Positions 44,527 through 54,738 of a DNA stretch of 64,000 nt are shown piece by piece. The notes under the pieces were generated by a model that was not told the DNA's origin, ran no database searches, and saw nothing but the letters and a program-made list of their open reading frames with translations. The position numbers were made by a program, and so were the translations under genes. Location: the NCBI RefSeq assembly GCF_030378065.1, contig NZ_JAUCGJ010000005.1, positions 1 to 64,000 on the forward strand. Direction: 5' to 3'. The stretch's first letter is position 1, and each line of letters begins with the position of its first letter. This DNA is from Candidatus Venteria ishoeyi. Its GTDB lineage: Bacteria; Pseudomonadota; Gammaproteobacteria; Beggiatoales; Beggiatoaceae.

Positions 44527-45693
44527 ATGTATAAAATATTAACCCTGAATAATATCTCTACCGCAGGGCTTGATCGCCTGCCACGCGAAAGCTACGAAAC
44601 CGCTTCTGAAATTCAACACCCGGATGGCGTGTTATTACGCTCCTTTAAAATGCACGACTGGGAAATTCCCGAGACCTTAAAAGCGGTAGGTCGTGCCGGT
44701 GCTGGTACCAATAATATTCCAGTTGACAAGATGAGCGAGCACGGCGTAGTGGTATTTAATGCACCGGGGGCTAATGCCAATGCAGTAAAAGAACTGGTGC
44801 TGGCAGGCATGTTACTGGCTGCGCGTAATATTTGCCAAAGCTGGGATTTTGCGCGCGCCTTAGAAGGTAGTGATGCGGAAATCGGCAAACAGGTCGAAGC
44901 CGGTAAAAAGAACTTTGGTGGTTTTGAATTGCCTGGACGCACTTTAGGTGTGGTAGGTTTAGGCGCTATCGGTATTAAAGTGGCAAATGCCGCGATTGCG
45001 CTGGGCATGAATGTGATTGGTTATGATCCACAGATTACCGTCAAAAGTGCCTGGCAATTATCGTCTAAAGTCAAACAGGCGCACAGCGTGGATGACATGC
45101 TCAATCAAGCGGATTTTGTCACCTTCCATGTACCATTAATCGATGCCACACGCAATATGATCAATGCCGAGCGCCTGGATAATATGCGCCATCGCGTAAC
45201 AATACTGAACTTTGCCCGTGCCGGGATTGTGGATGATGAAGCTGTGGTTAATGCGATTCAGGCCGGTAAGGTCAACGCCTATATCTGTGATTTCCCAACC
45301 AATCTGACAAAACAGCACGAGCGCGTGATTACCTTGCCGCATCTGGGCGCATCCACCAAAGAAGCGGAAGATAACTGCGCAATCATGGTGGCAGAACAAG
45401 TCAAGGATTACCTGGAAAATGGTAATATCCTCAATTCCGTGAATTTCCCTGAAGTTCACTTGGCGCGCGCGGAAACCGGTTCCCGTTTGGCCATTGCCAA
45501 CTCCAATGTACCGAATATGGTGGGGCAAATCAGTACCGACATTGCCAATGCGGGACTGAATATTATTGATATGATTAATAAATCCAGAGGTGACCTGGCT
45601 TATACGCTGGTTGATGTTGACGGTGAAATACCGCAAAGTCTGATAGATGCCATTAATGACATTGATGGAATTTTAAATTTACGGGTTTTATAA
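44527..45693 (+). CDS. serA: D-3-phosphoglycerate dehydrogenase
   Basis: A 388-residue NAD-dependent dehydrogenase that starts serine synthesis. [11 protein letters not shown], the dinucleotide motif [11 protein letters not shown] (about residues 144-154), [12 protein letters not shown] (catalytic Arg) and [12 protein letters not shown] (catalytic His) are visible. The C-terminus carries an ACT-type domain ([13 protein letters not shown]-like pattern near 335, ending ILNLRVL) for feedback by serine. trpB begins 1 bp after the stop, so the two are coupled. Confidence 0.96.
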   Translation: MYKILTLNNISTAGLDRLPRESYETASEIQHPDGVLLRSFKMHDWEIPETLKAVGRAGAGTNNIPVDKMSEHGVVVFNAPGANANAVKELVLAGMLLAARNICQSWDFARALEGSDAEIGKQVEAGKKNFGGFELPGRTLGVVGLGAIGIKVANAAIALGMNVIGYDPQITVKSAWQLSSKVKQAHSVDDMLNQADFVTFHVPLIDATRNMINAERLDNMRHRVTILNFARAGIVDDEAVVNAIQAGKVNAYICDFPTNLTKQHERVITLPHLGASTKEAEDNCAIMVAEQVKDYLENGNILNSVNFPEVHLARAETGSRLAIANSNVPNMVGQISTDIANAGLNIIDMINKSRGDLAYTLVDVDGEIPQSLIDAINDIDGILNLRVL

Positions 45694-45694
45694 G

Positions 45695-46894
45695 ATGACA
45701 GACAGCAATGCAAACATGCCCGATGCCAAGGGTTATTTTGGTGAATATGGTGGGCAGATTATTCCACCACAGCTAATTGATATTATGAATGATATCAATG
45801 ATGCTTATGATAAAGTCTCGCAAACGGCTGGATTTCAGGATGAACTGCAAGAACTGAATGCAGATTATGTCGGTCGCCCCAGCCCGGTTTATTTTGCCAA
45901 ACGTTTAAGCGAAAAAGTCGGTGGCGCCCGTATTTTCCTGAAACGTGAAGATCTCAATCATACCGGTGCACATAAAATCAATCATTGTATTGGCGAGGCC
46001 TTATTAGCCAAATACATGGGTAAAACCAAAGTGATTGCGGAAACCGGCGCGGGTCAGCATGGCGTGGCCTTAGCCACCGCCTGTGCTTTGGTGGGCATTG
46101 ATTGTGAAATTCATATGGGTGAAGTGGATATTGCAAAAGAGCATCCGAATGTCACCAAAATGAAAATTTTGGGCTGCAAACTGGTACCCGTTTCTCGCGG
46201 CACCCGCACCTTAAAAGATGCGGTTGACAGTGCTTTTGAAGCCTATCTGGAAGACCCCGTAAACTATATTTACGCGATTGGTTCCGTAGTCGGGCCTCAC
46301 CCTTTTCCAAAAATTGTGCGCGACTTTCAGAGCATTGTTGGTAAGGAAGCCAGGGAACAGTTTCTGGCAAAAGAAAATAAATTGCCTGACGTACTGATTG
46401 CCTGCGTGGGTGGCGGCTCTAATGCCATCGGTTTATTCACGGCATTTTTAGACGATGCCGAAGTTAAGATGATAGGCGTAGAACCTGCGGGTAAAGGTCT
46501 GGATACACCTGATCATGCCGCCACGCTGACCTTGGGAACAAAAGGCGCACTTCACGGTTTTGAGTGCTACAATATTCAAGATAAGGAAGGTAATCCGCTG
46601 CCGGTATATTCCATTGCTTCCGGTTTGGATTATCCTGGTGTTGGCCCCCAGCATTGTTATCTTAAAGATATTAAACGGGTGAATTACGAAGCCGTTGATG
46701 ACAAAGCCTGTCTGGATGCCTTCATTAAATTGTCACGTTTGGAAGGCATTATTCCGGCACTGGAAAGCGCACACGCCGTTGCCCATGCGATGAAAATTGC
46801 AAAAACCATGTCTAAAGAGGAAACCATACTGGTGAATCTTTCCGGGCGTGGTGATAAAGACGCTGATTTTGTTGCGGATTATTTATCGCTTTAA
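45695..46894 (+). CDS. trpB: tryptophan synthase beta chain
   Basis: A 399-residue PLP enzyme. [16 protein letters not shown] holds the PLP lysine, [12 protein letters not shown] the catalytic Glu, [10 protein letters not shown] the phosphate loop, GVGPQHCYL and LSGRGDKD the C-terminal blocks. It joins indole and serine to tryptophan. There is no trpA or trpF nearby; the gene follows serA by 1 bp. The residues after the lysine ([11 protein letters not shown] instead of the usual NVLGQALLAKR) show it is a divergent branch, so it could be a second, stand-alone TrpB. That needs a genome view. Confidence 0.93.
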   Translation: MTDSNANMPDAKGYFGEYGGQIIPPQLIDIMNDINDAYDKVSQTAGFQDELQELNADYVGRPSPVYFAKRLSEKVGGARIFLKREDLNHTGAHKINHCIGEALLAKYMGKTKVIAETGAGQHGVALATACALVGIDCEIHMGEVDIAKEHPNVTKMKILGCKLVPVSRGTRTLKDAVDSAFEAYLEDPVNYIYAIGSVVGPHPFPKIVRDFQSIVGKEAREQFLAKENKLPDVLIACVGGGSNAIGLFTAFLDDAEVKMIGVEPAGKGLDTPDHAATLTLGTKGALHGFECYNIQDKEGNPLPVYSIASGLDYPGVGPQHCYLKDIKRVNYEAVDDKACLDAFIKLSRLEGIIPALESAHAVAHAMKIAKTMSKEETILVNLSGRGDKDADFVADYLSL

Positions 46895-46920
46895 TCTCAC
46901 TTGTGTCTGAGTACGCATTA

Positions 46921-46953
46921 AACTTTCCAGGTTTTTAAAACCTGGAAGGTTTT
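46921..46953 (+). repeat. palindrome family F, copy 1, possible terminator of serA-trpB
   Basis: CTTTCCAGGTTTT and AAAACCTGGAAGG pair and are followed by TTTT. It lies 27 bp after trpB. Related palindromes are at 54612-54649 and 62391-62425. Confidence 0.65.
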
Positions 46954-47006
46954 AATCCCTTAAAGAAAATACCACATTTATCCTATGGAATTGTTATAAT
47001 AAAAAA

Positions 47007-48512
47007 ATGTCTTATTTCCTTCGCTCTTGTCTATTATTGTTAAGTAGTACCTTGTTATTGGGCGGTTGTAGCAATATTCCGCTGCAAGAAACCGCCACAG
47101 AGGCAACACTGCAAACAACTTTCAGCCTGAAAACCGAGCTGGAATACGCACCACCGCCAGAAATCGAAACCACGATTCAGGAAGGCCAGTTCAGCAGCTT
47201 GAATCCACCCCAGAAAGTTCAGGAGGAGCCTGGAAATATCTGGGCGCGCATTCCTAAGGGGTATACGCTATTACCCACGCTGGAAAAACAGAAAATTGAA
47301 AAAGAACTGCAATTTTATCTGAAATACCGCAAGCGGTATTTCAGACGCATCAGCAAAAATGCAAAACCCTGGTTGCACCACATTGTTGAAGCCATAGAAA
47401 AACGGGGTATGCCGCTGGAACTGGCGCTATTGCCCGCAGTTGAAAGTGCCTATAATCCAATGGCCTATTCGCCTTATAAGGCAGCGGGGGTGTGGCAGTT
47501 TATTCCCAGCACGGGCAAAGTTTTTGGTTTAAGGCAAAACAAATGGTATGACGGACGCAGGGATGTCACCGCAGCGACTGAAGCGGCGCTGGATTATCTC
47601 CAGGAATTGCATCAACGTCTGGGCGGCAACTGGTTGCACGCTATGGCCGCTTATAACTGTGGTGAAGGCTGCCTGCGCAGAGCGATTAAAAAGAATAGAA
47701 AAGCAGGTAAACCCACTGATTTCTGGTCACTGGATTTACCTAAAGAAACCCGTAAATATGTACCTCGCATCATGGCCTTATCCACCATTATTGCGGATCC
47801 GGAAAAATATGATGTTACGACTTTAAAACCGATAGAAAACCGGCCTTATTTCACTAAAATTGCAGTTGAAGAACAAATTGACCTGGAGCTGACTGCAAAA
47901 CTGACGGGGCTGAGCAAGCAGGAATTTATCCGTTTAAATCCTGGTTATAAACGCTGGGTTACAGCACCGGAAGGCAAACATTCTCTGGTGATACCCATGC
48001 AGCATGCAAAAGGTTTCCAGCAGAAATTCTCGCTGCAAAAAGTCAAACCAAAAACAAATAAATCAAAACGGATTCATTTTGCTGGAAATAAAACGAAAAC
48101 AAAAACAAGAACAAAACGCAAGCGTTCTCGCACTTATACCATAGCCAAAGGTGATAATTTGTGGACTATTGCCAGAAAGCACAAAGCGACAGTATCCGCC
48201 TTACGTAAAGCCAATGGCTTATCTAAAAAAGCACGTTTGCGTCCAGGAAAAAAACTGATTATTCCGGGTAAATCTGTCAAGCTTGCCAGTCGTTCAAAAA
48301 CGCAACGCAAATCCAAAAAACGAGTAGTCAATAAAACTGCAAAACACCGTTTGCATATTATAAAATCAGGAGAAACCCTGGGGCACATTGCCAGGCGTTA
48401 TCAAATTTCCGTCAATGCATTGTGCCGACTCAATCGTATCGGCAAAAAAACGACCTTACGTGTAGGCAAGGCGCTGAAAGTACCGCGCACCCCTTTGAGT
48501 GCATCTCTGTAA
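47007..48512 (+). CDS. membrane-bound lytic murein transglycosylase with LysM repeats (MltD-like)
   Basis: A 501-residue lipoprotein: lipobox LLGGC (cysteine near residue 21), a spacer, then an SLT-type lysozyme domain (about 110-280) with catalytic Glu146 in AVESAYNP and the GVWQFIPSTG and AYNCGEG blocks. Two LysM peptidoglycan-binding units follow (about 374-421 and 447-495: YTIAKGDNLWTIARK, HIIKSGETLGHIARR). A very Lys/Arg/Thr-rich linker joins them. It cuts peptidoglycan glycan strands in the periplasm, anchored to the outer membrane. This is the MltD layout, but whether it is orthologous to mltD is not certain. A membrane aminopropyltransferase gene lies 26 bp downstream. Confidence 0.9.
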   Translation: MSYFLRSCLLLLSSTLLLGGCSNIPLQETATEATLQTTFSLKTELEYAPPPEIETTIQEGQFSSLNPPQKVQEEPGNIWARIPKGYTLLPTLEKQKIEKELQFYLKYRKRYFRRISKNAKPWLHHIVEAIEKRGMPLELALLPAVESAYNPMAYSPYKAAGVWQFIPSTGKVFGLRQNKWYDGRRDVTAATEAALDYLQELHQRLGGNWLHAMAAYNCGEGCLRRAIKKNRKAGKPTDFWSLDLPKETRKYVPRIMALSTIIADPEKYDVTTLKPIENRPYFTKIAVEEQIDLELTAKLTGLSKQEFIRLNPGYKRWVTAPEGKHSLVIPMQHAKGFQQKFSLQKVKPKTNKSKRIHFAGNKTKTKTRTKRKRSRTYTIAKGDNLWTIARKHKATVSALRKANGLSKKARLRPGKKLIIPGKSVKLASRSKTQRKSKKRVVNKTAKHRLHIIKSGETLGHIARRYQISVNALCRLNRIGKKTTLRVGKALKVPRTPLSASL

Positions 48513-48538
48513 GCCAGAAACACGTAAGCTGACAAGAA

Positions 48539-50116
48539 ATGAAGCCCGTTGCACCTGCGACTGTTCACGCCCCCCTGCTATTACTCACAGCAACTTTTTT
48601 TATTGCCGTCAGCGGCCTGGTTTATGAACTGCTGACAGGTACCTTGTCGAGTTATTTGCTTGGCGACTCAGTGTATCAATTTTCCCTGGTCATCGGTTTA
48701 TTTATGACCGCAATGGGCCTGGGTGCGTATTTTTCCCGTTTTATTCAAAGTAAACTCAGTCTGGCATTTATCCAAATTCAAATGCTGCTGGCCTTAACGG
48801 GGGGACTCAGTGCGCCTTTCTTATTTTATGCCTTCACTTATCTGGATAATTATTCAGCATTTTTGTGGCTCAGTTGTATTTTGACAGGTAGTTTAATCGG
48901 CCTGGAAATTCCTCTGATTATCCGTATTTTGCAGTATTATCAAATCTTAAAACTCAATATTTCCAATGTCTTAACCGCTGATTATATCGGCGCGCTGGCA
49001 GCCGCCTTATTATTTCCTCTGGTGTTGGTGCCGCAACTGGGTTTAATGCGTACCAGCTTATTATTTGGCCTGCTTAATTTGTTGGTGGCAGCACTGGCTG
49101 TCTGGATTTTTCACACAGACATCATCATTCGCCAGCGCTTAAAAATGATTGTGACGGAAGTGGTGCTGATTGCCACGGTACTTGGCAGCGCAATGGTCTA
49201 CAGTGAGCAGCTATTACAATTTTTTGAGCTGCGTTTATATCAGGATGAGGTTTTATTTGCGCGCTCCACGCCTTATCAACGTCTGGTTGTCACCCGCAAA
49301 GGCCCGCGTTTTCGTTTGTTTATTAATGGCAATCTGCAATTTGACAGCCTGGACGAATACCGCTACCACGAAAGTCTGGTACATCCTGCCATGAGCTTAA
49401 GCCGACAGCGCCAGCAGGTATTGATTCTTGGGGGTGGTGATGGCATGGCAGTGAGGGAAGTTTTAAAATATCCTGATGTGGCGCAAGTGACGCTGGTTGA
49501 TTTAGACCCGACCATGACAGATTTATTTCGTGATAACCCCTTATTAAAACAACTAAATGACAAGTCGCTCAGCCATCCTAAAGTTAAGGTGGTCAATGCC
49601 GATGCCTGGCAATATCTCCAGCAAAGCCAGGCATTTTATAATGTCATTATTATTGATCTGCCCGATCCGCATCATATCAGCTTAAGCAAGCTTTACAGTC
49701 AGGCATTTTATCATTTACTGAGCCAGCATCTGGCGCGTGATGGCATGTTAGTCACCCAGGCCACCTCGCCTTTTTATGCGCGCACAGCTTTTTGGTGTAT
49801 CGCACACACCCTGGCAGCCAGCAAAGATGCCCTCAGCCATGAAAATACCTTATATACTCAGGCTTACCACAACTATGTACCCAGCTTTGGTGAATGGGGT
49901 TTTGTATTAGCCAGCCATCAGCAGATTTTCTGGGAAACAGCAAATTTTCAACAACAATTACCCGAAAATCTGCGTTATCTCAATACCCATGTTTTAGAAA
50001 ATGCCATCATTTTTCCACCTGATATGCAGGAACTTGAAACCGAAGTGAATCGCCTGCAACAGCATCCTTTATTACGTTATTATGAAACGGCCTGGACGCA
50101 GTGGTTTCCCTCTTGA
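48539..50116 (+). CDS. membrane polyamine aminopropyltransferase (spermidine synthase-like)
   Basis: A 525-residue protein: seven or so membrane segments over residues 10-225, then a soluble spermidine-synthase fold (about 230-510). The latter has YQRLVV, the substrate block YRYHESLVHPAM, LILGGGDGMAVREVLKYP (dcSAM site), VTLVDLDP, NADAWQYL and IIDLPDP. The Asp residues that handle the aminopropyl donor appear to be kept. Such membrane-fused forms are common in proteobacteria and often sit beside pspA/yjfIJ-type genes; here the gene follows a murein hydrolase. The exact product is unknown. Confidence 0.88.
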   Translation: MKPVAPATVHAPLLLLTATFFIAVSGLVYELLTGTLSSYLLGDSVYQFSLVIGLFMTAMGLGAYFSRFIQSKLSLAFIQIQMLLALTGGLSAPFLFYAFTYLDNYSAFLWLSCILTGSLIGLEIPLIIRILQYYQILKLNISNVLTADYIGALAAALLFPLVLVPQLGLMRTSLLFGLLNLLVAALAVWIFHTDIIIRQRLKMIVTEVVLIATVLGSAMVYSEQLLQFFELRLYQDEVLFARSTPYQRLVVTRKGPRFRLFINGNLQFDSLDEYRYHESLVHPAMSLSRQRQQVLILGGGDGMAVREVLKYPDVAQVTLVDLDPTMTDLFRDNPLLKQLNDKSLSHPKVKVVNADAWQYLQQSQAFYNVIIIDLPDPHHISLSKLYSQAFYHLLSQHLARDGMLVTQATSPFYARTAFWCIAHTLAASKDALSHENTLYTQAYHNYVPSFGEWGFVLASHQQIFWETANFQQQLPENLRYLNTHVLENAIIFPPDMQELETEVNRLQQHPLLRYYETAWTQWFPS

Positions 50117-50390
50117 AAAAAGGCTTATTTAAATAAAATTCAAAAAATAAGTGCAATAGTAATTTCTCGAATGTTACAATACCGACAAGTAAGGTTAGAT
50201 TGTGCATCAGATGCTGATAAGCCGATACCTACAGCAAAATTGCTTCCATAAACTCAATAAGTTAGCCTGTGAAAAATCCTTTTTTCCAGGAGCCTGCCTT
50301 GAAAATCTAAGTTTTAAAAAATATCCCTGAAATTTAAGCCTTAAAAAAGGGCTGCCAAGGTTTTATGATCTTCATTGTGCTAATTTTTTC
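50117..50390. other. non-coding leader region upstream of the rpsO promoter
   Basis: This 274-bp gap contains no gene I can support. It is A+T-rich, with several short inverted segments (for example GATAAGCCGAT), and no repeat family recognised elsewhere in the window. The rpsO promoter begins at 50391. Confidence 0.5.
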
Positions 50391-50420
50391 TTGCATAGGT
50401 TTTTTTATCATTGATATAAT
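50391..50420 (+). promoter_or_regulatory. sigma-70 promoter of rpsO-pnp
   Basis: TTGCAT at 50391-50396 and a perfect TATAAT at 50415-50420, spaced 18 bp, about 85 bp before the rpsO start. The A/T-rich leader is suited to autoregulation by S15. Confidence 0.75.
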
Positions 50421-50505
50421 GGATAGTTTTTTATAAACCGATACCTTTTGTTTTCCTATATCTTTTTTTTATTTTATTTGTTCCTCCAAGGAGAGCGCAG
50501 CATCC

Positions 50506-50772
50506 ATGTTAACCACTGAACACACAGCAGAAATCATTAAACAGTTCCAGAAAAGTGAAAATGATACTGGCTCACCTGAAGTACAGGTTGCTTTACTGTC
50601 AAAAAATATCAGTGCTTTATCTGAGCATTTCAAAGATCACAAACATGACAATCATTCTCGCCGTGGCTTAATTCGGATGGTTAATAGCCGCCGTAAGTTA
50701 CTGTCTTATTTGAAGAAAAAAGATGTAAACCGTTACCGCGAATTAATCGCAGCTTTAGGTTTACGCCGCTAA
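50506..50772 (+). CDS. rpsO: 30S ribosomal protein S15
   Basis: An 88-residue S15, the 16S rRNA central-domain binder. [28 protein letters not shown] and [10 protein letters not shown] are the conserved blocks. AAGGAGAG precedes the ATG. The gene is followed by pnp, the usual order, but the truB-rbfA-infB-nusA block that normally lies upstream is missing; it has its own promoter here. Confidence 0.98.
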   Translation: MLTTEHTAEIIKQFQKSENDTGSPEVQVALLSKNISALSEHFKDHKHDNHSRRGLIRMVNSRRKLLSYLKKKDVNRYRELIAALGLRR

Positions 50773-50890
50773 TCCAGGTTTATACCAAACTCAGGTTAAA
50801 CAATAAAGTTTTACCAATTATCAAAATCGTGGTTTATGCCGGAAGGTGCTCTATTTCAGCCTTCCAAGTGCCCACGTATTGGAAATAGAG

Positions 50891-52981
50891 ATGAATTTGC
50901 ATAAAAAAGAGTTTCAGTACGGTAATTATACTGTCACGCTGGAAACTGGTGAAATTGCCCGTCAGGCAACTGGCGCAGTTATGGTCAGCATGGGAGACAC
51001 CAGCGTATTAGTGAGTGTGGTTGCTGCCAGAGAAGCGCGCCCCGGTCTGGATTTTTTTCCATTAACCGTTGATTACCAGGAACGTATTTACGCAGCAGGG
51101 CGTATTCCCGGCAATTTCTTTAAGCGCGAAGGCCGCCCCACTGAAAAAGAAACCCTGACTTCACGTCTGATTGATCGCCCAATTCGTCCTCTGTTTCCAA
51201 AAGGCTTTACCCACGAAACCCAGATTATCGCAACGGTCATGTCCCTGGATCCCAATATTGACCCTGATATTCCGGCCTTATTGGGTACTTCAGCGGCCTT
51301 ATCCATTTCCGGCGTACCTTTTAATGGCCCGATTGGCGCGGCGCGTGTGGGTTATCTCGATGGCGAATACGTACTTAACCCAACATTTAGCGAGCTTAAA
51401 ACCTCTCAGTTAGACCTGGTGGTTGCCGGTACAGAATCTGCGGTTTTGATGGTGGAATCTGAAGCTTCAGAACTGTCTGAAGATACCATGCTGGGCGCGG
51501 TATTGTTCGGTCATGAGCAAGGCAAAATTGCCATTGAGGCGATTCGTGATTTTGCAGCCGAAGCCAGCAAACCGGCCTGGAACTGGCAGGCATCCGCAGT
51601 AGATGAAGCACTGCAACAACGGGTTGCTGAAATTGCCAGCGATGAAATTCGCAAAGTTTATCAAATTCATGACAAACTGGAGCGTTTGTCTTCACTGTCC
51701 AAATTGCGCAAAGACACAGTTGCCAGTATTTGTGGTGCTGAAGGCGTGGAATGGTCAGAAGATGACGTTCAAGGCAGTTTTGAAAAGTTAGAAAAACAAT
51801 TGGTGCGTGGCACCGTCATCAGTGGCGCACCACGTATTGATGGGCGTGATAATAAAACAGTACGGCCTATCACCATTAAAACTGGCATATTACCGCGTAC
51901 TCACGGCTCTGCCTTATTTACCCGTGGTGAAACCCAGGCTGTCGTGGTCACTACGCTGGGCACGGAACGTGATTCGCAAATGATTGACGCGCTGGAAGGC
52001 GAATATCGCGAACCCTTTATGCTGCATTATAACTTCCCGCCTTATTGCGTGGGTGAAGTGGGTCGCGTGGGTAATCCCAAACGCCGTGAAATTGGTCATG
52101 GTCGATTGGCAAAACGTGGCGTACAGGCGATGATGCCAACCCTGGAAGAATTCCCTTATTCCATTCGCGTGGTTTCAGAAATTACTGAATCCAATGGCTC
52201 CAGTTCTATGGCTTCGGTTTGTGGTTCCAGTCTGGCAATGATGGACGCAGGCGTACCGGTGAAATCTCCGGTGGCTGGTATTGCCATGGGCCTGATTAAA
52301 GAAGGTGAGCAGTTTGTGGTGTTAAGCGACATCATGGGCGATGAAGATCACCTCGGTGATATGGACTTTAAAGTGGCAGGTACCCGGGAAGGGATTACCG
52401 CGCTGCAAATGGACATTAAAATCGAAGGCATTACCCGCGAAATCATGGAAACTGCGCTGGGTCAGGCAAAAGATGGGCGCTTGCACATCCTCGGCGAGAT
52501 GGAAGCTGCGATTTCCACGCCGCGTGAAGAAATGTCTGAATTTGCTCCGCGTATTATCAGCTTTAATATCAAAGCCGATAAAATTCGTGATGTCATTGGC
52601 AAAGGCGGCGCAACCATTCGCTCCATTACCGAAGAAACCGGTGCCAATATTGACATCAACGATGATGGCCTGATTAAAGTTGCAGCGGTTGATTACGCAG
52701 CAGCGGAAGAAGCCAAACGGCGTATTGAGCAGATTACCACTGATGTTGAAGTGGGCGTGATTTACGAAGGCAAGGTCAGCAAGTTAATGGACTTTGGCGC
52801 TTTTGTCACCGTGCTGCCGGGTAAAGATGGTTTAGTGCATATTTCCCAGATTTCTCACGAGCGTGTTGAAAAAGTCAGTGACAAGCTGTCTGAAGGCGAC
52901 ATCATTCGGGTGAAAGTGCTGGAAATTGACAAGCAAGGCCGTATTCGCCTGAGTATGAAAGCAATTCAAGAAGGTGAATAA
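50891..52981 (+). CDS. pnp: polynucleotide phosphorylase
   Basis: A 696-residue 3'-5' phosphorolytic exoribonuclease of the RNA degradosome. Two RNase PH domains (about 10-215 and 305-530; [16 protein letters not shown] in the first, [19 protein letters not shown] in the second) hold the active site, followed by a KH domain ([14 protein letters not shown], about 553-615) and an S1 domain (about 620-690, [11 protein letters not shown]). The ATG at 50891 gives the usual [11 protein letters not shown] start; an earlier in-frame ATG would add 15 unlikely residues. The start has GGAAATAGAG upstream. A palindromic repeat and then a strong terminator follow the stop. Confidence 0.98.
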   Translation: MNLHKKEFQYGNYTVTLETGEIARQATGAVMVSMGDTSVLVSVVAAREARPGLDFFPLTVDYQERIYAAGRIPGNFFKREGRPTEKETLTSRLIDRPIRPLFPKGFTHETQIIATVMSLDPNIDPDIPALLGTSAALSISGVPFNGPIGAARVGYLDGEYVLNPTFSELKTSQLDLVVAGTESAVLMVESEASELSEDTMLGAVLFGHEQGKIAIEAIRDFAAEASKPAWNWQASAVDEALQQRVAEIASDEIRKVYQIHDKLERLSSLSKLRKDTVASICGAEGVEWSEDDVQGSFEKLEKQLVRGTVISGAPRIDGRDNKTVRPITIKTGILPRTHGSALFTRGETQAVVVTTLGTERDSQMIDALEGEYREPFMLHYNFPPYCVGEVGRVGNPKRREIGHGRLAKRGVQAMMPTLEEFPYSIRVVSEITESNGSSSMASVCGSSLAMMDAGVPVKSPVAGIAMGLIKEGEQFVVLSDIMGDEDHLGDMDFKVAGTREGITALQMDIKIEGITREIMETALGQAKDGRLHILGEMEAAISTPREEMSEFAPRIISFNIKADKIRDVIGKGGATIRSITEETGANIDINDDGLIKVAAVDYAAAEEAKRRIEQITTDVEVGVIYEGKVSKLMDFGAFVTVLPGKDGLVHISQISHERVEKVSDKLSEGDIIRVKVLEIDKQGRIRLSMKAIQEGE

Positions 52982-53064
52982 TACCAATTTCAGAGCATCA
53001 TTTAACTTATAAGTAGGCTATCAGGCTTATTTCCTTAAGTTAAATTGCCTTAAGAAATTGGTAT
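52981..53064. repeat. palindromic repeat (family G) at the end of pnp
   Basis: ATACCAATTTC and GAAATTGGTAT end the element; further matching arms ATTTAACTTA and TAAGTTAAAT lie inside. Its first base is the last base of the pnp stop codon. It can fold into a long hairpin and may shield the mRNA 3' end. Confidence 0.7.
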
Positions 53065-53077
53065 CTATTAAGATTAA

Positions 53078-53114
53078 AAAAATGGGGCAATCATTAGATT
53101 GCCCCATTTTTTTT
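53078..53114 (+). terminator. rho-independent terminator of rpsO-pnp
   Basis: A 12-bp stem (AATGGGGCAATC with its complement) around ATTA, with an A run before and a run of eight T after. Bidirectional in form. Confidence 0.92.
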
Positions 53115-53188
53115 GTTAGCTTGAGTGCAGTGTAAGCTTCATTCAACGCTAAAAGCACTGAAAGCCGCTGACACCTCACGCTAAGTTA

Positions 53189-54577
53189 TTAACTGCGGAT
53201 AAGCCTGACTTTGAAAGAGCGCCCTTTTAATTTACCTTCCGATAGTTTTTTGAGCGCCGATTTCGCAACAGCCTGCTCAATGGCGACATAGGCTTTGTTA
53301 TCAAAAATATGAATTTTCCCCACTTGTTTGCCACTGATACCCTTATCGCCGGTTAAAGCACCAAGAATATCGCCGGGGCGCAGCTTTTGTTTTTTACCGC
53401 CACTAATTTGCAAAGTACGCATCAGTGCTTGCATTGGAGGGTCTTCCAGTAAGCTCAATGGTGGCAGTGGCTCGGCTGCCATAATGGGATTGACATCAGT
53501 TTCCAGTGTCGCCACTTTATAAGTTTCTTTTTCAGTGAACAAAGAATAGGCCATACCTTGACTGCCTGCGCGCCCCGTGCGTCCAATCCGATGTACATGG
53601 GTGTCTGCGCCATGTGCAATGTGATAATTAATCACCGCGTCTAAGGCATCAATATCCAGACCACGTGCGGCAACATCGGTGGCAACCAGGACGGAAGTAC
53701 TTTTATTAGCAAAACGCACCAGCATTTCTTCACGATCCCGTTGTTCCAGATCGCCATGCAAAGCCAATACGCTAAATCCCTCATGCTTGAGTTCATTGGC
53801 TACGGCCTGGGTTTCACGCTTGGTATTACAAAAAACCACGGTTGATTCTACACGTAATTGCAACAGCAGCAAACGCAAAGCAATAATGCGTTGCTGCTCG
53901 TCTTCAACCTTGTAGAAATGTTGTCGAATACTGCTATCATCATGACTGGTATCCACTTTGACATGGATGGGTTCCTGCATAATGTGCCGGGCAATAGATT
54001 GAATTTGCTCGGAAAAGGTTGCGCTGAATAACAGTGTCTGACGCTGCTTGGGTACTTGCTGAATAATGGCATCCAATGTCACTTGAAAGCCCATATCCAA
54101 CATACGATCCGCTTCATCCAGCACCAGTGTGTTTACATTTTCTAATTGCAAGCGACCTTTACGCAAATGATCCTCAATACGCCCAGGGGTACCGACGATA
54201 ATATGAACGCCATGCGCCAGCGCGCTAATCTGGGGGCCAATCGGCATACCCCCGCATAAACTTAAGACTTTGATATTTTGAATAGTTCGCGCCAGCTTAC
54301 GAATTTCTTTGGCAACCTGATCGGCAAGCTCCCGTGTTGGACACAGCACCAGCGCTTGTACATTAAAACTTTTAATATCCAGCTTTTCCAGCAAGCCAAG
54401 GCCAAATGCAGCGGTTTTTCCTGAGCCGGTTTTGGCCTGCCCCATGACATCCTTACCTGCCAAAATCGGTGGCAGGCTTTGCGCTTGTATCGGTGTCATC
54501 TGCTCATAAGCAAGGGAAGCGAGGTTTTTTAACAGGTGTGGGTGTAGTTTAAGCGTAGAAAAGGCGGGTGGGGTCAA
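53189..54577 (-). CDS. dbpA: DEAD-box RNA helicase DbpA
   Basis: A 462-residue helicase. The Q motif (YEQMTPIQAQ), AKTGSGKT, DEAD (LDEADRMLD), SAT, and HRIGRTGR are present. The C-terminal 75 residues match the DbpA RNA-binding domain (KLRPGDILGALTGD, VGKIHIFDNKAYVAI), which binds the 23S rRNA hairpin 92; this sets it apart from other DEAD-box proteins. It acts in 50S ribosome assembly. It is transcribed alone, convergent with pnp, whose terminator separates them. Confidence 0.95.
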   Translation of the reverse strand: MTPPAFSTLKLHPHLLKNLASLAYEQMTPIQAQSLPPILAGKDVMGQAKTGSGKTAAFGLGLLEKLDIKSFNVQALVLCPTRELADQVAKEIRKLARTIQNIKVLSLCGGMPIGPQISALAHGVHIIVGTPGRIEDHLRKGRLQLENVNTLVLDEADRMLDMGFQVTLDAIIQQVPKQRQTLLFSATFSEQIQSIARHIMQEPIHVKVDTSHDDSSIRQHFYKVEDEQQRIIALRLLLLQLRVESTVVFCNTKRETQAVANELKHEGFSVLALHGDLEQRDREEMLVRFANKSTSVLVATDVAARGLDIDALDAVINYHIAHGADTHVHRIGRTGRAGSQGMAYSLFTEKETYKVATLETDVNPIMAAEPLPPLSLLEDPPMQALMRTLQISGGKKQKLRPGDILGALTGDKGISGKQVGKIHIFDNKAYVAIEQAVAKSALKKLSEGKLKGRSFKVRLIRS

Positions 54578-54611
54578 AATAGTGATCCTGGTTAAATGCT
54601 GAGTGAATTTC

Positions 54612-54649
54612 AGACCTTCCAGGTTTTAAAAGCCTGGAAGGTTTTTTTT
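54612..54649. repeat. palindrome family F, copy 2
   Basis: AGACCTTCCAGG and CCTGGAAGGTTT pair around TTTTAAAAG and are followed by eight T. It sits between dbpA and pncB; the T run is on the wrong strand to end pncB, so it is a repeat rather than its terminator. Confidence 0.75.
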
Positions 54650-54738
54650 GAAGTGTAGCGTAAGTATTCCGTCTCCCGTAGGGATAACATCTGAAATTGA
54701 TTATTTTATCTTCGTTCCTTATATTGAATCCAGGCCAA

